Origin: CAVPWP01 sp050789285
Lineage (GTDB): Bacteria; Pseudomonadota; Alphaproteobacteria; Rhodobacterales; Rhodobacteraceae
Direction: 5' to 3'
NCBI RefSeq assembly: GCF_050789285.1
Contig: NZ_JBOUVX010000004.1
Location: 248,001 to 312,000 of the forward strand
Length of the DNA stretch: 64,000 bases
The notes beneath the pieces are model-generated. The model was not told where the DNA came from, searched no databases, and worked only from the letters and a program-made list of their open reading frames with translations. Positions 16,819 through 25,607 of the stretch are shown here, piece by piece. Position 1 is the first letter of the stretch. Each line of letters starts with the position of its first letter. The position numbers and the translations under genes are program-made.

Positions 16819-17520
16819 ATGGCTCGTCCCCTTGTCCATGCCCTCGCGCTCGGCGTGACGCTCGTCGCCACCTTCGCGGCGGACGGCGCCGTCGCCGAGG
16901 GGTCCGAGGCAACGCCCTGGTACGTCGACAACGCGCGGCTCTGGCCTGACGGGGCCGCGGTGAAGTTCGACACGCGGTACCTCCGGATCTGCCAGCCGTG
17001 GTTCGGCCCGGCGTCCGGGCGGCAGGCGCTCCTCGGCGTCAACGCGGCGGTGATCCCCGGCTCGGAGAACGCCTATGCGCCGCTGAACCTGCGCCTCAGT
17101 TCGCGCAGCTCGAGGGACGAGGTCAAGGCGAACATGCTCGGGTTTCTCACGCTTCGCGGAACCCGCGCGTTCGGTCCGGTGACCTACGAGGCTTACGAGT
17201 CGTATCGCGACGAAGGTGACATCTTGCCGGTCCGAGGCCTGTAGATCTTCGAGGGCGACAGCGGCCAACCCTGGCCGCCGCACTGGGTCAACTGCTCGCA
17301 TGAGGTTTCTGTGCCCTCGGGTGGAATGGAGGCCTGCAACGTCTGGGTCTGGTACACCGACCACCTCTCGGCGCGCCTCGTCTTCCACCGCTCGCTCGAG
17401 CGCAAGGACGTGCGCGCCTACTTCCCCTTCTTCGCCCGCGAGATCGTCAAGGTGCTGGAGGCGGTCGATGTCACCGACGACCTCCCCGACCTCGAGGGGC
17501 CGATCGATATCGTGGAGTGA
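16819..17520 (+). pseudogene. exported hypothetical protein interrupted by an in-frame TAG
   Basis: A single frame of 234 codons runs from ATG 16819 to TGA 17518-17520 but is broken by TAG at 17242-17244 (codon 142). Before the stop there is a signal peptide (MARPLVHALALGVTLVATFAADGAVA) and about 115 mature residues. After the stop, 91 codons remain fully protein-like in the same frame, with WPPHWVNCSHEV, ACNVWVWYTDHL and FFAREIVKVLE. No frameshift is needed to join them, so one substitution (for example CAG or TGG to TAG) explains it. A recent nonsense mutation, a sequencing error or readthrough are possible. I do not recognise the family. Confidence 0.65.
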
Positions 17521-17589
17521 CCCCCGCCCCTTGCCTGATGCCCGCTGCGGCGCTAGGCACGACAGGCGCACCTTCCGGGGGTTTCCGCC

Positions 17590-18438
17590 ATGTCCGACGA
17601 TCCGAAAACGCTTGTGTCCACCGGCTGGCTGGCCGAGCACCTGAAGGACCCCGACCTGCGGGTGCTCGACGCAAGCTGGTATCTGCCGGACATGGGCCGG
17701 GACGCGAAGGCCGAGTATGCGGAAAGCCACATCCCCGGCGCGCGGTTCTTCGATATCGACGAGATCTCGGACCTGCGCTCGGACCTGCCGCACATGGCGC
17801 CGCCGCCCGAGAAGTTCATCAGCCGGATGCGCGCCATGGGCGTGGGCGACGGGCATCAGATCGTGATCTACGACGGGGCGGGCATGTTTTCGGCCGCCCG
17901 GGTCTGGTGGCTGTTCCGCCTGATGGGCAAGACCGATGTCGCCGTGCTTGATGGCGGGTTCCCGAAATGGCGCGCCGAAGGCCACCCGGTCGAGGACATG
18001 CCCCCGATCCTGCGTGACCGACACATCACCGTGCAGCGCCAGGCGGCGCTGGTCAACGACGTGACGCAGGTCGCCGCCGCGGCAAAGCTGGGCGACCACG
18101 AAATCGTGGATGCGCGATCTCCCGCCCGGTTCCGGGGCGAGGAAGCCGAGCCCAGACCGGGCCTGCGGTCAGGACATATCCCCGGCTCGAAGAACGTGCA
18201 TTACCGCACGGTCCTGAACGACGACGGCACCATGAAGGACACGGCCGGCATCCGCGCGGCCTTTGCGGCGGCCGACGTGGACCTGTCGAAACCGGTCATT
18301 ACCACCTGCGGGTCCGGCGTCACGGCCGCGATCCTGTTTCTGGCGCTGGACCGGATCGGGCACCTCGACCATTCGCTTTACGACGGGTCCTGGGCCGAGT
18401 GGGGCATGTATCCCGACCTGAAGGTCGAGACGGGATGA
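17590..18438 (+). CDS. sseA: 3-mercaptopyruvate sulfurtransferase
   Basis: A 282-aa two-domain rhodanese that transfers sulfur from 3-mercaptopyruvate to thiol acceptors or cyanide. The inactive N-terminal rhodanese domain has VLDASWYLPDMGRDAKAEY and GARFFDIDEI. The C-terminal domain holds the active-site loop TCGSGVTAAILFLAL, whose CG(S/T)GVT sequence distinguishes mercaptopyruvate sulfurtransferases from thiosulfate rhodaneses (CRxGx[KR]). The length is standard. It overlaps the following GNAT gene by ATGA, suggesting translational coupling, and probably leads a sseA-GNAT-aminotransferase transcript. Confidence 0.93.
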   Translation: MSDDPKTLVSTGWLAEHLKDPDLRVLDASWYLPDMGRDAKAEYAESHIPGARFFDIDEISDLRSDLPHMAPPPEKFISRMRAMGVGDGHQIVIYDGAGMFSAARVWWLFRLMGKTDVAVLDGGFPKWRAEGHPVEDMPPILRDRHITVQRQAALVNDVTQVAAAAKLGDHEIVDARSPARFRGEEAEPRPGLRSGHIPGSKNVHYRTVLNDDGTMKDTAGIRAAFAAADVDLSKPVITTCGSGVTAAILFLALDRIGHLDHSLYDGSWAEWGMYPDLKVETG

Positions 18439-19001
18439 CCATCGTTCCTGCCGGCACCGAGGTGCCCTACACGGTGACCTTCCTCGAAATGACCGAGCGC
18501 CCCACCTGGAGCTATCCGCATCTTCCTGCCACGGAACCGGCCTCGCTTCTGAAGGCCGAGGATCCGCCGGTCTGGTACTTTCTGTCGCTCTACGACGCGG
18601 TGGGGCGCGATTATGCCTGGGAAGACATCCACCAGCGCGAGCATTCCGATATCGCGGCCTGGCTCTCGCACGAGGCGGTGACGCTTCATACGCTTCTCGT
18701 GCACGGTTGGCCGCACGGCTTCTTCCTGCTCGACGCGCGCGCGGGAACGACCTGCGATCTCGCCTATTTCGGCCTTGTGCCCGAAGCGGTCGGGCGCGGC
18801 CTTGGCTCGTGGCTTCTGAAGACCGCGATCCTGATGGCCTGGGACATGCCCGGCGTGACCCGGCTTGAGGTGAACACCTGCACGCTCGACCATCCCCGCG
18901 CACTTCAATCCTATCAGCGTCACGGTTTCACGCCCGTCCGCCGCGAGGATCGCACCCGTGTGCTGACACGCAACCGCGACCTGACCCGCATCCCCGACTG
19001 A
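18435..19001 (+). CDS. GNAT family N-acetyltransferase
   Basis: A 188-aa acyltransferase. The acetyl-CoA pyrophosphate-binding motif A is LVPEAVGRGLGSWLLKTAI, matching the Q/R-x-x-G-x-G/A signature, and motif B is ALQSYQRHGFTPV near the C-terminus. The substrate is unknown. ATG 18435 overlaps the sseA stop (ATGA), which decides the start over an upstream in-frame codon at 18399. It is followed 9 bp later by an aminotransferase gene, so the three genes probably form one operon touching sulfur and amino-acid metabolism. Confidence 0.87.
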   Translation: MTIVPAGTEVPYTVTFLEMTERPTWSYPHLPATEPASLLKAEDPPVWYFLSLYDAVGRDYAWEDIHQREHSDIAAWLSHEAVTLHTLLVHGWPHGFFLLDARAGTTCDLAYFGLVPEAVGRGLGSWLLKTAILMAWDMPGVTRLEVNTCTLDHPRALQSYQRHGFTPVRREDRTRVLTRNRDLTRIPD

Positions 19002-19010
19002 GAGTTCCCG

Positions 19011-20195
19011 ATGCTTTCCAACCTCACGCCCCAGCCCGCCGACAAGATCATCGAACTGATGAAGCTCTTCCGCGAAGACCCGCGCACCGCCAAGGTCGAC
19101 CTTGGCGTCGGCGTCTACAAGGACGCAACCGGGCATACCCCCGTGATGCGCGCGGTGAAGGCCGCCGAGAAGCAGCTTTGGGAACAGGAGACGACCAAGA
19201 CGTACGTGGCGCTGGCCGGCGACCCGGCCTTCGCCGACGCGATGCGCCAGCTCATCCTTGGCGACGCGGCTCCCGCCGCGCGCGTGGCGGGCGCCGCGAC
19301 GCCGGGCGGCACCGGCGCGGTTCACATGGCCTTCGAACTTGCGAAGATGGCGAAGCCCGATGTGCGCGTGCGCGTGTCTTCCCCGACCTGGCCGAACCAC
19401 CTTTCGATCCTGAGGCACCGCGGCATTGCCTTCGCCGAGTATCGCTATTTCCACGAGGCGACACGCGGCGTCGATTTCGATGCGATGATGGCCGACCTGG
19501 CCGACGTGGGACCTGGCGATCTGGTGCTGCTGCATGGCTGCTGCCACAACCCGACCGGCGCCAACCTTACCGAGGCCCAATGGGGCGCCGTGGCGGATCT
19601 GCTCGAGCGGACCGGCGCGGTGCCGATGATCGACATGGCCTATCAGGGCTTCGGCGATGGGCTTGATGCCGATGCCTATGGCACGCGGCTTCTGGCGGCG
19701 CGGCTGCCCGAGGTGCTGATCGCGGCAAGCTGTTCGAAGAACTTCGGCGTCTATCGTGAACGCACGGGGCTTCTGCTTGCCATTGCGGCGGATCAGGCGA
19801 CGCGGGATATCGCGCAGGGTTCGATGGCGCACCTGAACCGCCAGAACTTCTCGTTCCCGCCCGACCACGGGGCACGGCTGGTGACGATGATCCTGAACGA
19901 TCCCGCCCTGCGCGCCGACTGGCAGGCCGAACTCGAAGAGGTGCGGCTGGGAATGCTGGGTCTGCGCCAAAGCCTTGCGGACGAATTGCGCCAACGCACG
20001 AACTCGGATCGCTTCGACTTCGTCGCCCGGCATCGCGGCATGTTCTCGCGCCTGGGCGCAACCCCCGAACAGGTGATGGCGATGCGTGCCAGCCACGGGA
20101 TCTACATGGTGGGGGATTCGCGGATCAACATCGCCGGGCTGAACGCCACGACCGTCCCGATCCTTGCCGAGGCGATCGTCAAGGCGGGCGTCTGA
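19011..20195 (+). CDS. aromatic amino acid/aspartate aminotransferase (class I, subgroup Ia)
   Basis: A 394-aa fold-type I aminotransferase of the AspC/TyrB type. Features in order: DKIIELMKLFREDPRTAKVDLGVGVYKD, GGTGAVHMAF, CCHNPTGANLT, PMIDMAYQGFGDGL, and the PLP-binding Lys in ASCSKNFGVYRERTG. GDSRINIAGLN at the C-terminus contains the Arg that binds the substrate carboxylate. It should transaminate Asp or Phe/Tyr with 2-oxoglutarate in the cytoplasm; the Trp-rich TyrB specificity cannot be separated from AspC by eye. It is the third gene of a run with sseA and the GNAT gene. Confidence 0.92.
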   Translation: MLSNLTPQPADKIIELMKLFREDPRTAKVDLGVGVYKDATGHTPVMRAVKAAEKQLWEQETTKTYVALAGDPAFADAMRQLILGDAAPAARVAGAATPGGTGAVHMAFELAKMAKPDVRVRVSSPTWPNHLSILRHRGIAFAEYRYFHEATRGVDFDAMMADLADVGPGDLVLLHGCCHNPTGANLTEAQWGAVADLLERTGAVPMIDMAYQGFGDGLDADAYGTRLLAARLPEVLIAASCSKNFGVYRERTGLLLAIAADQATRDIAQGSMAHLNRQNFSFPPDHGARLVTMILNDPALRADWQAELEEVRLGMLGLRQSLADELRQRTNSDRFDFVARHRGMFSRLGATPEQVMAMRASHGIYMVGDSRINIAGLNATTVPILAEAIVKAGV

Positions 20196-20200
20196 CCGAG

Positions 20201-20725
20201 ATGGCGGGCGGGCTGCGCATCGCCGCCGTCACCGGCGCGGCGTCCGGCCTGACCGATCCGATTCTGGCCGAGCTTGCCGACCGCCTGACGGCCGAAGGGC
20301 TGCGCGTATCCGGCGCGGTGCAGCGCACCACACCGTCCAGCGCCCTTCGCAACAAGACGATGGAGCTTGTCCTGCTGCCCGATCGCCGGGTGGTGACAAT
20401 TTCCGAGGAACGCCCCCCGGGGGCGCCGGGCTGTTCGCTGGACCCCGGCGTCTTCGAGACCGTGGCGGCCGAGGTCGCCGCGCGAATCGCCCCGGGGGCC
20501 GACGTCGCGATCCTGAGCAAGTTCGGCCAGCGCGAGATCGAGGGGCAGGGCCTGCGCGCAGCCATCGTGGCGGCGGTGGAACACGACCTGCCGCTGCTGA
20601 TCGGTGTCGCCCCCGCCCGCGTGGCGGCCTTCGAGGCCTTCGTTGGCGGCCCTGTGACCTGCCTTCCGGCGGCCGTGCCCCCCTTGCAGCGTTGGGTCCG
20701 CGACAATCTTGGGCAGCTTGCCTGA
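20201..20725 (+). CDS. DUF2478 domain-containing protein
   Basis: A 174-aa soluble protein whose pattern, LRIAAVTGAASGLTDPILAELADRL near the start, RNKTMELVLLPDRRVVTISEERPPGAPGCSLDPG in the middle and ADVAILSKFGQREIEGQGLR, fits DUF2478. Members often sit beside molybdate transport or molybdopterin genes in Rhodobacter relatives and are described as NTPase-like, but no molybdenum gene is next to this copy. The start at 20201, six bases after the aminotransferase stop, implies cotranscription. Biochemical function is unknown. Confidence 0.75.
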   Translation: MAGGLRIAAVTGAASGLTDPILAELADRLTAEGLRVSGAVQRTTPSSALRNKTMELVLLPDRRVVTISEERPPGAPGCSLDPGVFETVAAEVAARIAPGADVAILSKFGQREIEGQGLRAAIVAAVEHDLPLLIGVAPARVAAFEAFVGGPVTCLPAAVPPLQRWVRDNLGQLA

Positions 20726-20755
20726 GCGCGGAAGATCGTCCTGAAACACGAGAAA

Positions 20756-20777
20756 GCCCGGGCGCGAACGCCCGGGC
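20756..20777 (-). terminator. Rho-independent terminator of glnK-amtB
   Basis: GCCCGGGCG (20756-20764) and CGCCCGGGC (20769-20777) form a 9-bp perfect stem with a CGAA loop. On the minus strand the stem is followed by TTTCT, placing it 30 bp after the amtB stop. The plus-strand side lacks a T-tract, so it probably serves amtB, though DUF2478 transcripts also run into it. Confidence 0.75.
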
Positions 20778-20806
20778 CAGTGGTGAAGAGCTGACAGGAA
20801 GGGAGA

Positions 20807-22168
20807 TCAGCCCTTGGTGAAGTCCGGGTAGGCCTCCATGCCCATTTCGGCCATGTCGAGACCGTTGATCTCGGCCTCCTGATCGACGCGGATCCCCATG
20901 ATCCCTTTCAGGATGATCCAGACGATCAGCGAGGTCACGAAGACGAAGATCCCGATCGCCGCGAAGCCGATGAACTGGGTCACGAAGCTCGTGTCCGGCG
21001 CATAGAACGGAACCGCCATCGTGCCCCAGAACCCGGCGACAAGGTGCACCGGGATCGCGCCGACCACGTCGTCGATCTTCATCTTGTCGAGCATCGGCAC
21101 CGCGACGACCGCGATGATGCCACCGACGGCACCGACCCAGAGCGCGCCGAAAAGCGTGGGCTCGAGAGGGCTTGCCGTAATCGACACGAGACCGGCCAGC
21201 GCGCCGTTCAGCAGCAGCGTGAGGTCAGGCTTCTTGTAGAGCACCTGCGACAGGATCATCGCCGCCATCGCGCCGGACGCCGCCGCCATGTTGGTGTTGG
21301 CGAAGATCCGGCCCACGTCGGTGATGTCGCCCACGGTCCCGGCCGCAAGCTGCGAGCCCCCGTTGAACCCGAACCAGCCAAGCCACAGGATGAACGTCCC
21401 CAGCGTCGCGAGGGCCAGGTTCGAACCCGGCATCGGAATGGTCCGGCCGTCCTTGTAGCGGCCGATCCGCGGGCCAAGGACGAAGGCACCAGCCAGGGCG
21501 GCGAAGCCACCTGCGGCATGGACCAGCGTCGAGCCGGCAAAGTCGTAGAAGCCCATCTCGGACAGCCAGCCGCCGCCCCACTGCCAGGACGCCTCGATCG
21601 GGTAGATGAATCCGGTCAGGACGACCACGAAGATCAGGAAGGGCCACAGCTTGATGCGCTCGGCCAGGGTGCCCGACACGATCGACGCCGTGGTGGCGCA
21701 GAACATCAGCTGGAAGAAGAAGTCCGACGCGACCGACGCGTAGTCGAGCGAGGCATCCGCCGCCGCAAGGCCAACGGGTTCAAGCGACGTAGGCGAGAAA
21801 AGCGCGCCCAGCCAACCGGCGATGGTCCAGCCGTCACCCGGATACATCAGGTTGAAGCCGACCAGCCAGTACATGATCGCCGCGATCGAGAAGAGCGCGA
21901 TGTTCTTGGTCAGCTGGGTGGTGACGTTCTTCGACCGAACGAGGCCGGCCTCGAGCATGGCAAAGCCCGCGGCCATCCACATCACAAGGAAGCCGCCGAC
22001 CAGGAACAGCAGCGTCGTCATGATGTAGGGGCCGATTTCGTCGAAGGTCGGCGCGGCCTCGACGACTTCCTCGGCGACTTCGGCGGCCGTCTCGGCCTCC
22101 TGCGCGAAGCCCATCAGCGGCAGGGCCACGAGGGCGGCCGCGACTGGAATGAGAGTCTTTAGTTTCAT
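20807..22168 (-). CDS. amtB: ammonium transporter (Amt family)
   Basis: A 453-aa inner-membrane ammonium channel. A cleavable signal peptide (MKLKTLIPVAAALVALPLMGFAQ) and an acidic linker precede eleven expected helices. Recognisable Amt segments are FAMLEAGLVRSKNV, LVHAAGGFAALAGAFVLGPR (first pore His), LGWFGFNGGS, NTNMAAASGAMAAM and DVVGAIPVHLVAGFWGTMA (second pore His). It lies 30 bp downstream of glnK in the standard PII-transporter operon; GlnK would block the channel under nitrogen excess. A terminator follows at 20756-20777. Confidence 0.96.
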   Translation of the reverse strand: MKLKTLIPVAAALVALPLMGFAQEAETAAEVAEEVVEAAPTFDEIGPYIMTTLLFLVGGFLVMWMAAGFAMLEAGLVRSKNVTTQLTKNIALFSIAAIMYWLVGFNLMYPGDGWTIAGWLGALFSPTSLEPVGLAAADASLDYASVASDFFFQLMFCATTASIVSGTLAERIKLWPFLIFVVVLTGFIYPIEASWQWGGGWLSEMGFYDFAGSTLVHAAGGFAALAGAFVLGPRIGRYKDGRTIPMPGSNLALATLGTFILWLGWFGFNGGSQLAAGTVGDITDVGRIFANTNMAAASGAMAAMILSQVLYKKPDLTLLLNGALAGLVSITASPLEPTLFGALWVGAVGGIIAVVAVPMLDKMKIDDVVGAIPVHLVAGFWGTMAVPFYAPDTSFVTQFIGFAAIGIFVFVTSLIVWIILKGIMGIRVDQEAEINGLDMAEMGMEAYPDFTKG

Positions 22169-22198
22169 GTGTTTCAGTCCCCTTGTCCTCGAGCGGCC

Positions 22199-22546
22199 TT
22201 AAAGCGCGTCCTCATTGGTTTCGCCTGTGCGGACGCGCACGGCGCTTTCCACATCCAGAACGAAGATCTTGCCGTCGCCGATCTTGTCGGTCTTGGCCGT
22301 GGTCGCGATGGTGTCGACGACCTGTTCGGCCATCCCATCCGAGACGACGATCTCGAGCTTCACCTTCGGCACGAAATTCACGGCGTATTCGGCACCACGA
22401 TAGATTTCGGTGTGTCCGGACTGCGAGCCGAAGCCCTTGATTTCCGTCACCATCATGCCGCGCACGCCGATAGAGGTCAGCGCCTCGCGCACCTCCTCGA
22501 GCTTGAACGGCTTGATCGCTGCAATGATCAGTTTCACTTGCTGCAT
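22199..22546 (-). CDS. glnK: P-II family nitrogen regulatory protein GlnK
   Basis: A 115-aa PII signalling protein, three residues longer at the N-terminus than the usual 112. It binds ATP/ADP and 2-oxoglutarate, and controls AmtB. The T-loop is complete, with the uridylylation site Tyr54 (Tyr51 in standard numbering) in EIYRGAEYAVNFVPK. The B-loop TAKTDKIGDGKIFV and C-loop region VRVRTGETNEDAL are intact, so all effector sites look functional. It is the first gene of glnK-amtB. Expression is probably under nitrogen control; a repeated 9-mer lies 112-131 bp upstream. Confidence 0.97.
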   Translation of the reverse strand: MQQVKLIIAAIKPFKLEEVREALTSIGVRGMMVTEIKGFGSQSGHTEIYRGAEYAVNFVPKVKLEIVVSDGMAEQVVDTIATTAKTDKIGDGKIFVLDVESAVRVRTGETNEDAL

Positions 22547-22657
22547 CCCCTTCCGTTACGCGGGGAACGCCCCCGCCAGTCCACGGACGAACAAGGAAGG
22601 CACGAACGGGGATTCTCAAGGAAACGCGGCCCCGCAGACGGACCCACGGCATCCGCA

Positions 22658-22677
22658 TTTGCACAATTTTTGCACAA
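22658..22677. promoter_or_regulatory. two direct 9-bp repeats upstream of glnK
   Basis: TTTGCACAA occurs at 22658-22666 and again at 22669-22677, an 11-bp period that puts both copies on the same DNA face. The pair lies 112-131 bp upstream of the glnK start on the opposite strand and ~135 bp upstream of the PBP gene. The TGCAC core recalls NtrC half-sites, but the arrangement is direct rather than inverted, so the regulator is a guess. Confidence 0.35.
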
Positions 22678-22811
22678 ATGGGGGGCGTCGCCTATTTTTT
22701 AGACAGATCGCGAATTATTCATCAGACGGAATCGGGCACCTTCGCACTCCACATCCCGCGCAAGGGCGAGTAATCTTCTGCAAAACGGGCAGAGCCAAGA
22801 ATGGACACAGG

Positions 22812-24983
22812 ATGATCGGGTCGCGCGGCAAACGCCCCCCATTGGTAGCGGACAAGCGGTCGTCGGGCGGGAAGAAGGCACGCCAGCCGGCCGAAAAGCC
22901 TGCGCCGAAGTCATCGCGGAGGCGGCGCACTGCGGCGCCCCGGCGCAAGCTTCACCCGCTGATCGGCTGGCCTCTGGCCTTGATCGGCTGGGTCGTGGGC
23001 CTTGTCTTCCGGCTGACGTGGCGCGCGGGCGTGATCGCCGCGCTGATCCTGGGGCTTGCGGTCGGCTACTTCGCGCTGACGATGCCCCCGGCCAGCGCGC
23101 TTCTCGACGCGCGCACGCGCGGGTCCGTCACGATGCTCGACCGGGACGGCGAGGTCTTCGCCTGGCGGGGCGAGCAGTTCGGCGGCCAGATCACCGCCGA
23201 CACGGTCAGCCCCAACCTGCGGAACGCGATCATCGCGACCGAGGACCGCCGCTTCTACCGCCACTTCGGGGTCAGTCCGCGCGGCGTCGCCAGCGCCGTC
23301 CGCATCAACCTCAGCGAAGGGCGCGGGCCGTTGTCCGGGCATGGCGGATCGACCATCACCCAGCAGACCGCGAAGCTTCTGTGCCTCGGCGTGCCCTACG
23401 ACCCGGCCAGCGGCATGACCGAGGCCGAGTACGAGGCGGACTGCCGACGCTCGACCATGCAGCGCAAGCTTAAGGAAGCGGTCTACGCGCTGGCCATGGA
23501 GCTTCGGTATTCGAAGGACGAGATCCTGACGATCTACCTCAACCGGGCCTATCTGGGGGCCGGGACGCGCGGGTTCGAAGCCGCGGCGCAGCGCTATTTC
23601 GGCAAGTCCGCGAACGAGGTGAACCCCTCCGAGGCGGCGATGCTGGCCGGGCTTCTGGTCGCGCCATCGCGGTTCGCGCCGACGGCCGACCTGCAAAGAT
23701 CGCAGGATCGGGCGCGGCTGATCATCGGACTGATGGAGGAGCAGGGCTTCCTGACCACCGCCGAGGCCGACCAGGCCCGCGCCAATCCCGCGCAACTCAG
23801 CGCCGCCGCCGAAGCCCGCGCAGGGGGCTATTTCGCCGATTGGGTGATGGACGTGGGCCCGGCCTTTCTGACCAGCGAGACGACCGAAGACGTGATCATC
23901 CGCACGACCTTCGACCAGCGCATCCAGACCGCCGCGGAAGATGCGCTTCAGTACATCTTCGAAAACAAGGTGCGCGAAGGCTCGCAGGCACAGGCCGCGA
24001 TCGTGGTGATGAGCGCCGATGGCGCCGTGCGCGCCATGGTGGGCGGTCGCAAGTTCCGTGGCGTCGCGGGCCAGTTCAACCGCGCGATCCAGGCCAAGCG
24101 GCAGACCGGATCGGCCTTCAAGCCCTTCGTCTATGCCGCGGCGCTGGATCTGGGGTGGTCCCCGAACGACATCATCCTTGACGGGCCGCTAACGATCAAC
24201 ATCCCCGGGTCCGGCCCGTGGAGCCCACGCAACTACACCAACGACTTCTACGGCCCCGTGACGCTGACCGAAGCACTGGCACGATCGCTGAACACGACCG
24301 CCGTGCGCCTGTCCGAAGAAGTCGGGCGCGACAACGTCCGCGCCGTGGCCGAAGCCTTCGGGATCCGCAGCGATCTGGCGCAGGGGCCTGCGCTGGCGCT
24401 TGGCGCATCGGAATCGACCCTGCTCGAGATGACCGGGGCCTATGCCGGGATCCTGAACGGCGGTTCGGCCGTCGCGCCCTATGGGCTGATCGAGATCCGC
24501 CTGCAGGGCGAAACCGACCCGATCCTGGGCCAGGAGGGCGGAATCCAGGAGCGGGTGATCCGCCAGGAAGCTGCAGAACAGCTTGTCTACATGATGAGCG
24601 AGGTGATGACCCGCGGCAGCGGCACGCGGGCCGCCCTGCCCGACCGCCCCTCGGCCGGCAAGACCGGAACGACGCAGGCCGCGCGCGACGCCTGGTTCCT
24701 GGGGTTCACCGCCGACTACGTGGCGGGCGTCTGGATGGGATATGACGACAACACGCCCCTGACCGGGGTCACCGGCAGCGGCCTGCCCGCGGAAATCTGG
24801 CACGAGACCATGGTGCGCGTGCACGAAGGCTTGCCGGTGCGCCCCTTGCCGATGCGCGCGCCCGAACCGCCGACGCGCGTCGCGCAGCGCGAACCGCAGC
24901 GCAGCGCGCCGGCGACCGGCACGGGCAACGCGGCCGACCAGATCATCATGGACGTGCTGAATGCGATCTTCGGCGCCCGCTGA
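22812..24983 (+). CDS. class A penicillin-binding protein (PBP1A family)
   Basis: A 723-aa bifunctional peptidoglycan synthase. The very basic cytoplasmic tail (to residue ~50) precedes one transmembrane helix around LTWRAGVIAALILGLAVGYFAL. The GT51 glycosyltransferase domain has the catalytic Glu in IIATEDRRFYRHFG, then GGSTITQQTAK and RKLKEAVYALAMELRYSKDEIL. The transpeptidase domain has the nucleophile Ser in TGSAFKPF (SxxK), SLN in ARSLNTTAV and AGKTGTT (KTG box). Length and order match PBP1A/1C-like enzymes. ATG 22812 begins the basic tail; longer in-frame starts run through non-coding-looking sequence. It is transcribed alone. Confidence 0.92.
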   Translation: MIGSRGKRPPLVADKRSSGGKKARQPAEKPAPKSSRRRRTAAPRRKLHPLIGWPLALIGWVVGLVFRLTWRAGVIAALILGLAVGYFALTMPPASALLDARTRGSVTMLDRDGEVFAWRGEQFGGQITADTVSPNLRNAIIATEDRRFYRHFGVSPRGVASAVRINLSEGRGPLSGHGGSTITQQTAKLLCLGVPYDPASGMTEAEYEADCRRSTMQRKLKEAVYALAMELRYSKDEILTIYLNRAYLGAGTRGFEAAAQRYFGKSANEVNPSEAAMLAGLLVAPSRFAPTADLQRSQDRARLIIGLMEEQGFLTTAEADQARANPAQLSAAAEARAGGYFADWVMDVGPAFLTSETTEDVIIRTTFDQRIQTAAEDALQYIFENKVREGSQAQAAIVVMSADGAVRAMVGGRKFRGVAGQFNRAIQAKRQTGSAFKPFVYAAALDLGWSPNDIILDGPLTINIPGSGPWSPRNYTNDFYGPVTLTEALARSLNTTAVRLSEEVGRDNVRAVAEAFGIRSDLAQGPALALGASESTLLEMTGAYAGILNGGSAVAPYGLIEIRLQGETDPILGQEGGIQERVIRQEAAEQLVYMMSEVMTRGSGTRAALPDRPSAGKTGTTQAARDAWFLGFTADYVAGVWMGYDDNTPLTGVTGSGLPAEIWHETMVRVHEGLPVRPLPMRAPEPPTRVAQREPQRSAPATGTGNAADQIIMDVLNAIFGAR

Positions 24984-24995
24984 GCCGGGCGGGCG

Positions 24996-25607
24996 TCAGC
25001 CCATGGACTGAAGGTCCTGCGCCAGTTTCGCGATGCTGCCGCCGCGGCGGTCCAGCATGGCGCCGATCTCGGTTTGTTCGGTCTTGATCAGGCTGACGCC
25101 CTCGATCAGCATGTCGAAGAACTTGTTGGCCCCGGACCGATCCGAGACCATGAAGCTGACCGCATAGGGCGACTGCCCCGGCGTCCGTGCGATGGCCTGC
25201 ACCTCGAAGAAGGATTTGACCTCGCGCGCGCCCACCACCTCGATCCGGGTGCCCTGGAACTCGCGGAAGCGTTTGCCGTATTTGCGCGCCATGTAGCCCT
25301 GGAAGGCCTTGGTGAAGGCCGAAAGCTCGGCCGGACTGGCGCTTCTGGCCGTGGGGCCAAGGGCGAAGCGCGCGATCGTGGGCACATCGGCATAGCGCGC
25401 GAAGACCTGCTCGAAGTCGCGGTACATCCCGGCCTCCGACTTGCCCGAACCGATGATCGCGTTGATGTCGGCAACGGCCCCATCGATCAGCTGACGCGCC
25501 TGCGCCGTGGTCAGCGCCCGCGCGGGAAGCGCGGCCAGACAGGCGGCGCCTGCGGCAAGGGCAAGGGTCTGCCGGCGGGAAAGCCTATTCGTCGTAGATC
25601 TCGTCAT
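24996..25607 (-). CDS. mlaC: MlaC/Ttg2D-like phospholipid-transport periplasmic protein
   Basis: A 203-aa exported lipid carrier of the MlaC (Tol_Tol_Ttg2) family, which shuttles phospholipid between the outer-membrane MlaA complex and the inner-membrane MlaFEDB transporter. The signal peptide starts RLSRRQTLALAAGAACLAALPARA; its twin Arg (RR-x-x-L) hints at Tat export, though Sec is possible. The mature part contains MYRDFEQVFARYADVPTIARFALG and FTKAFQGYMARKYGKRFREF, typical of the family. It overlaps mlaA by 23 bp and is translationally coupled. No mlaFED genes are nearby. Confidence 0.9.
   Translation of the reverse strand: MTRSTTNRLSRRQTLALAAGAACLAALPARALTTAQARQLIDGAVADINAIIGSGKSEAGMYRDFEQVFARYADVPTIARFALGPTARSASPAELSAFTKAFQGYMARKYGKRFREFQGTRIEVVGAREVKSFFEVQAIARTPGQSPYAVSFMVSDRSGANKFFDMLIEGVSLIKTEQTEIGAMLDRRGGSIAKLAQDLQSMG

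Noticed and set aside
16183..18099. A long minus-strand frame leading into the ion channel and covering smpB and sseA antisense
   Set aside because: Only its last 142 codons are channel-like; the rest opposes smpB, the interrupted gene and sseA.
22659..22675. Sigma-54-like TTGCAC-N5-TTGCA on the plus strand
   Set aside because: It misses the invariant GG of the -24 box and faces the PBP gene rather than glnK; the repeated 9-mer is the simpler reading.
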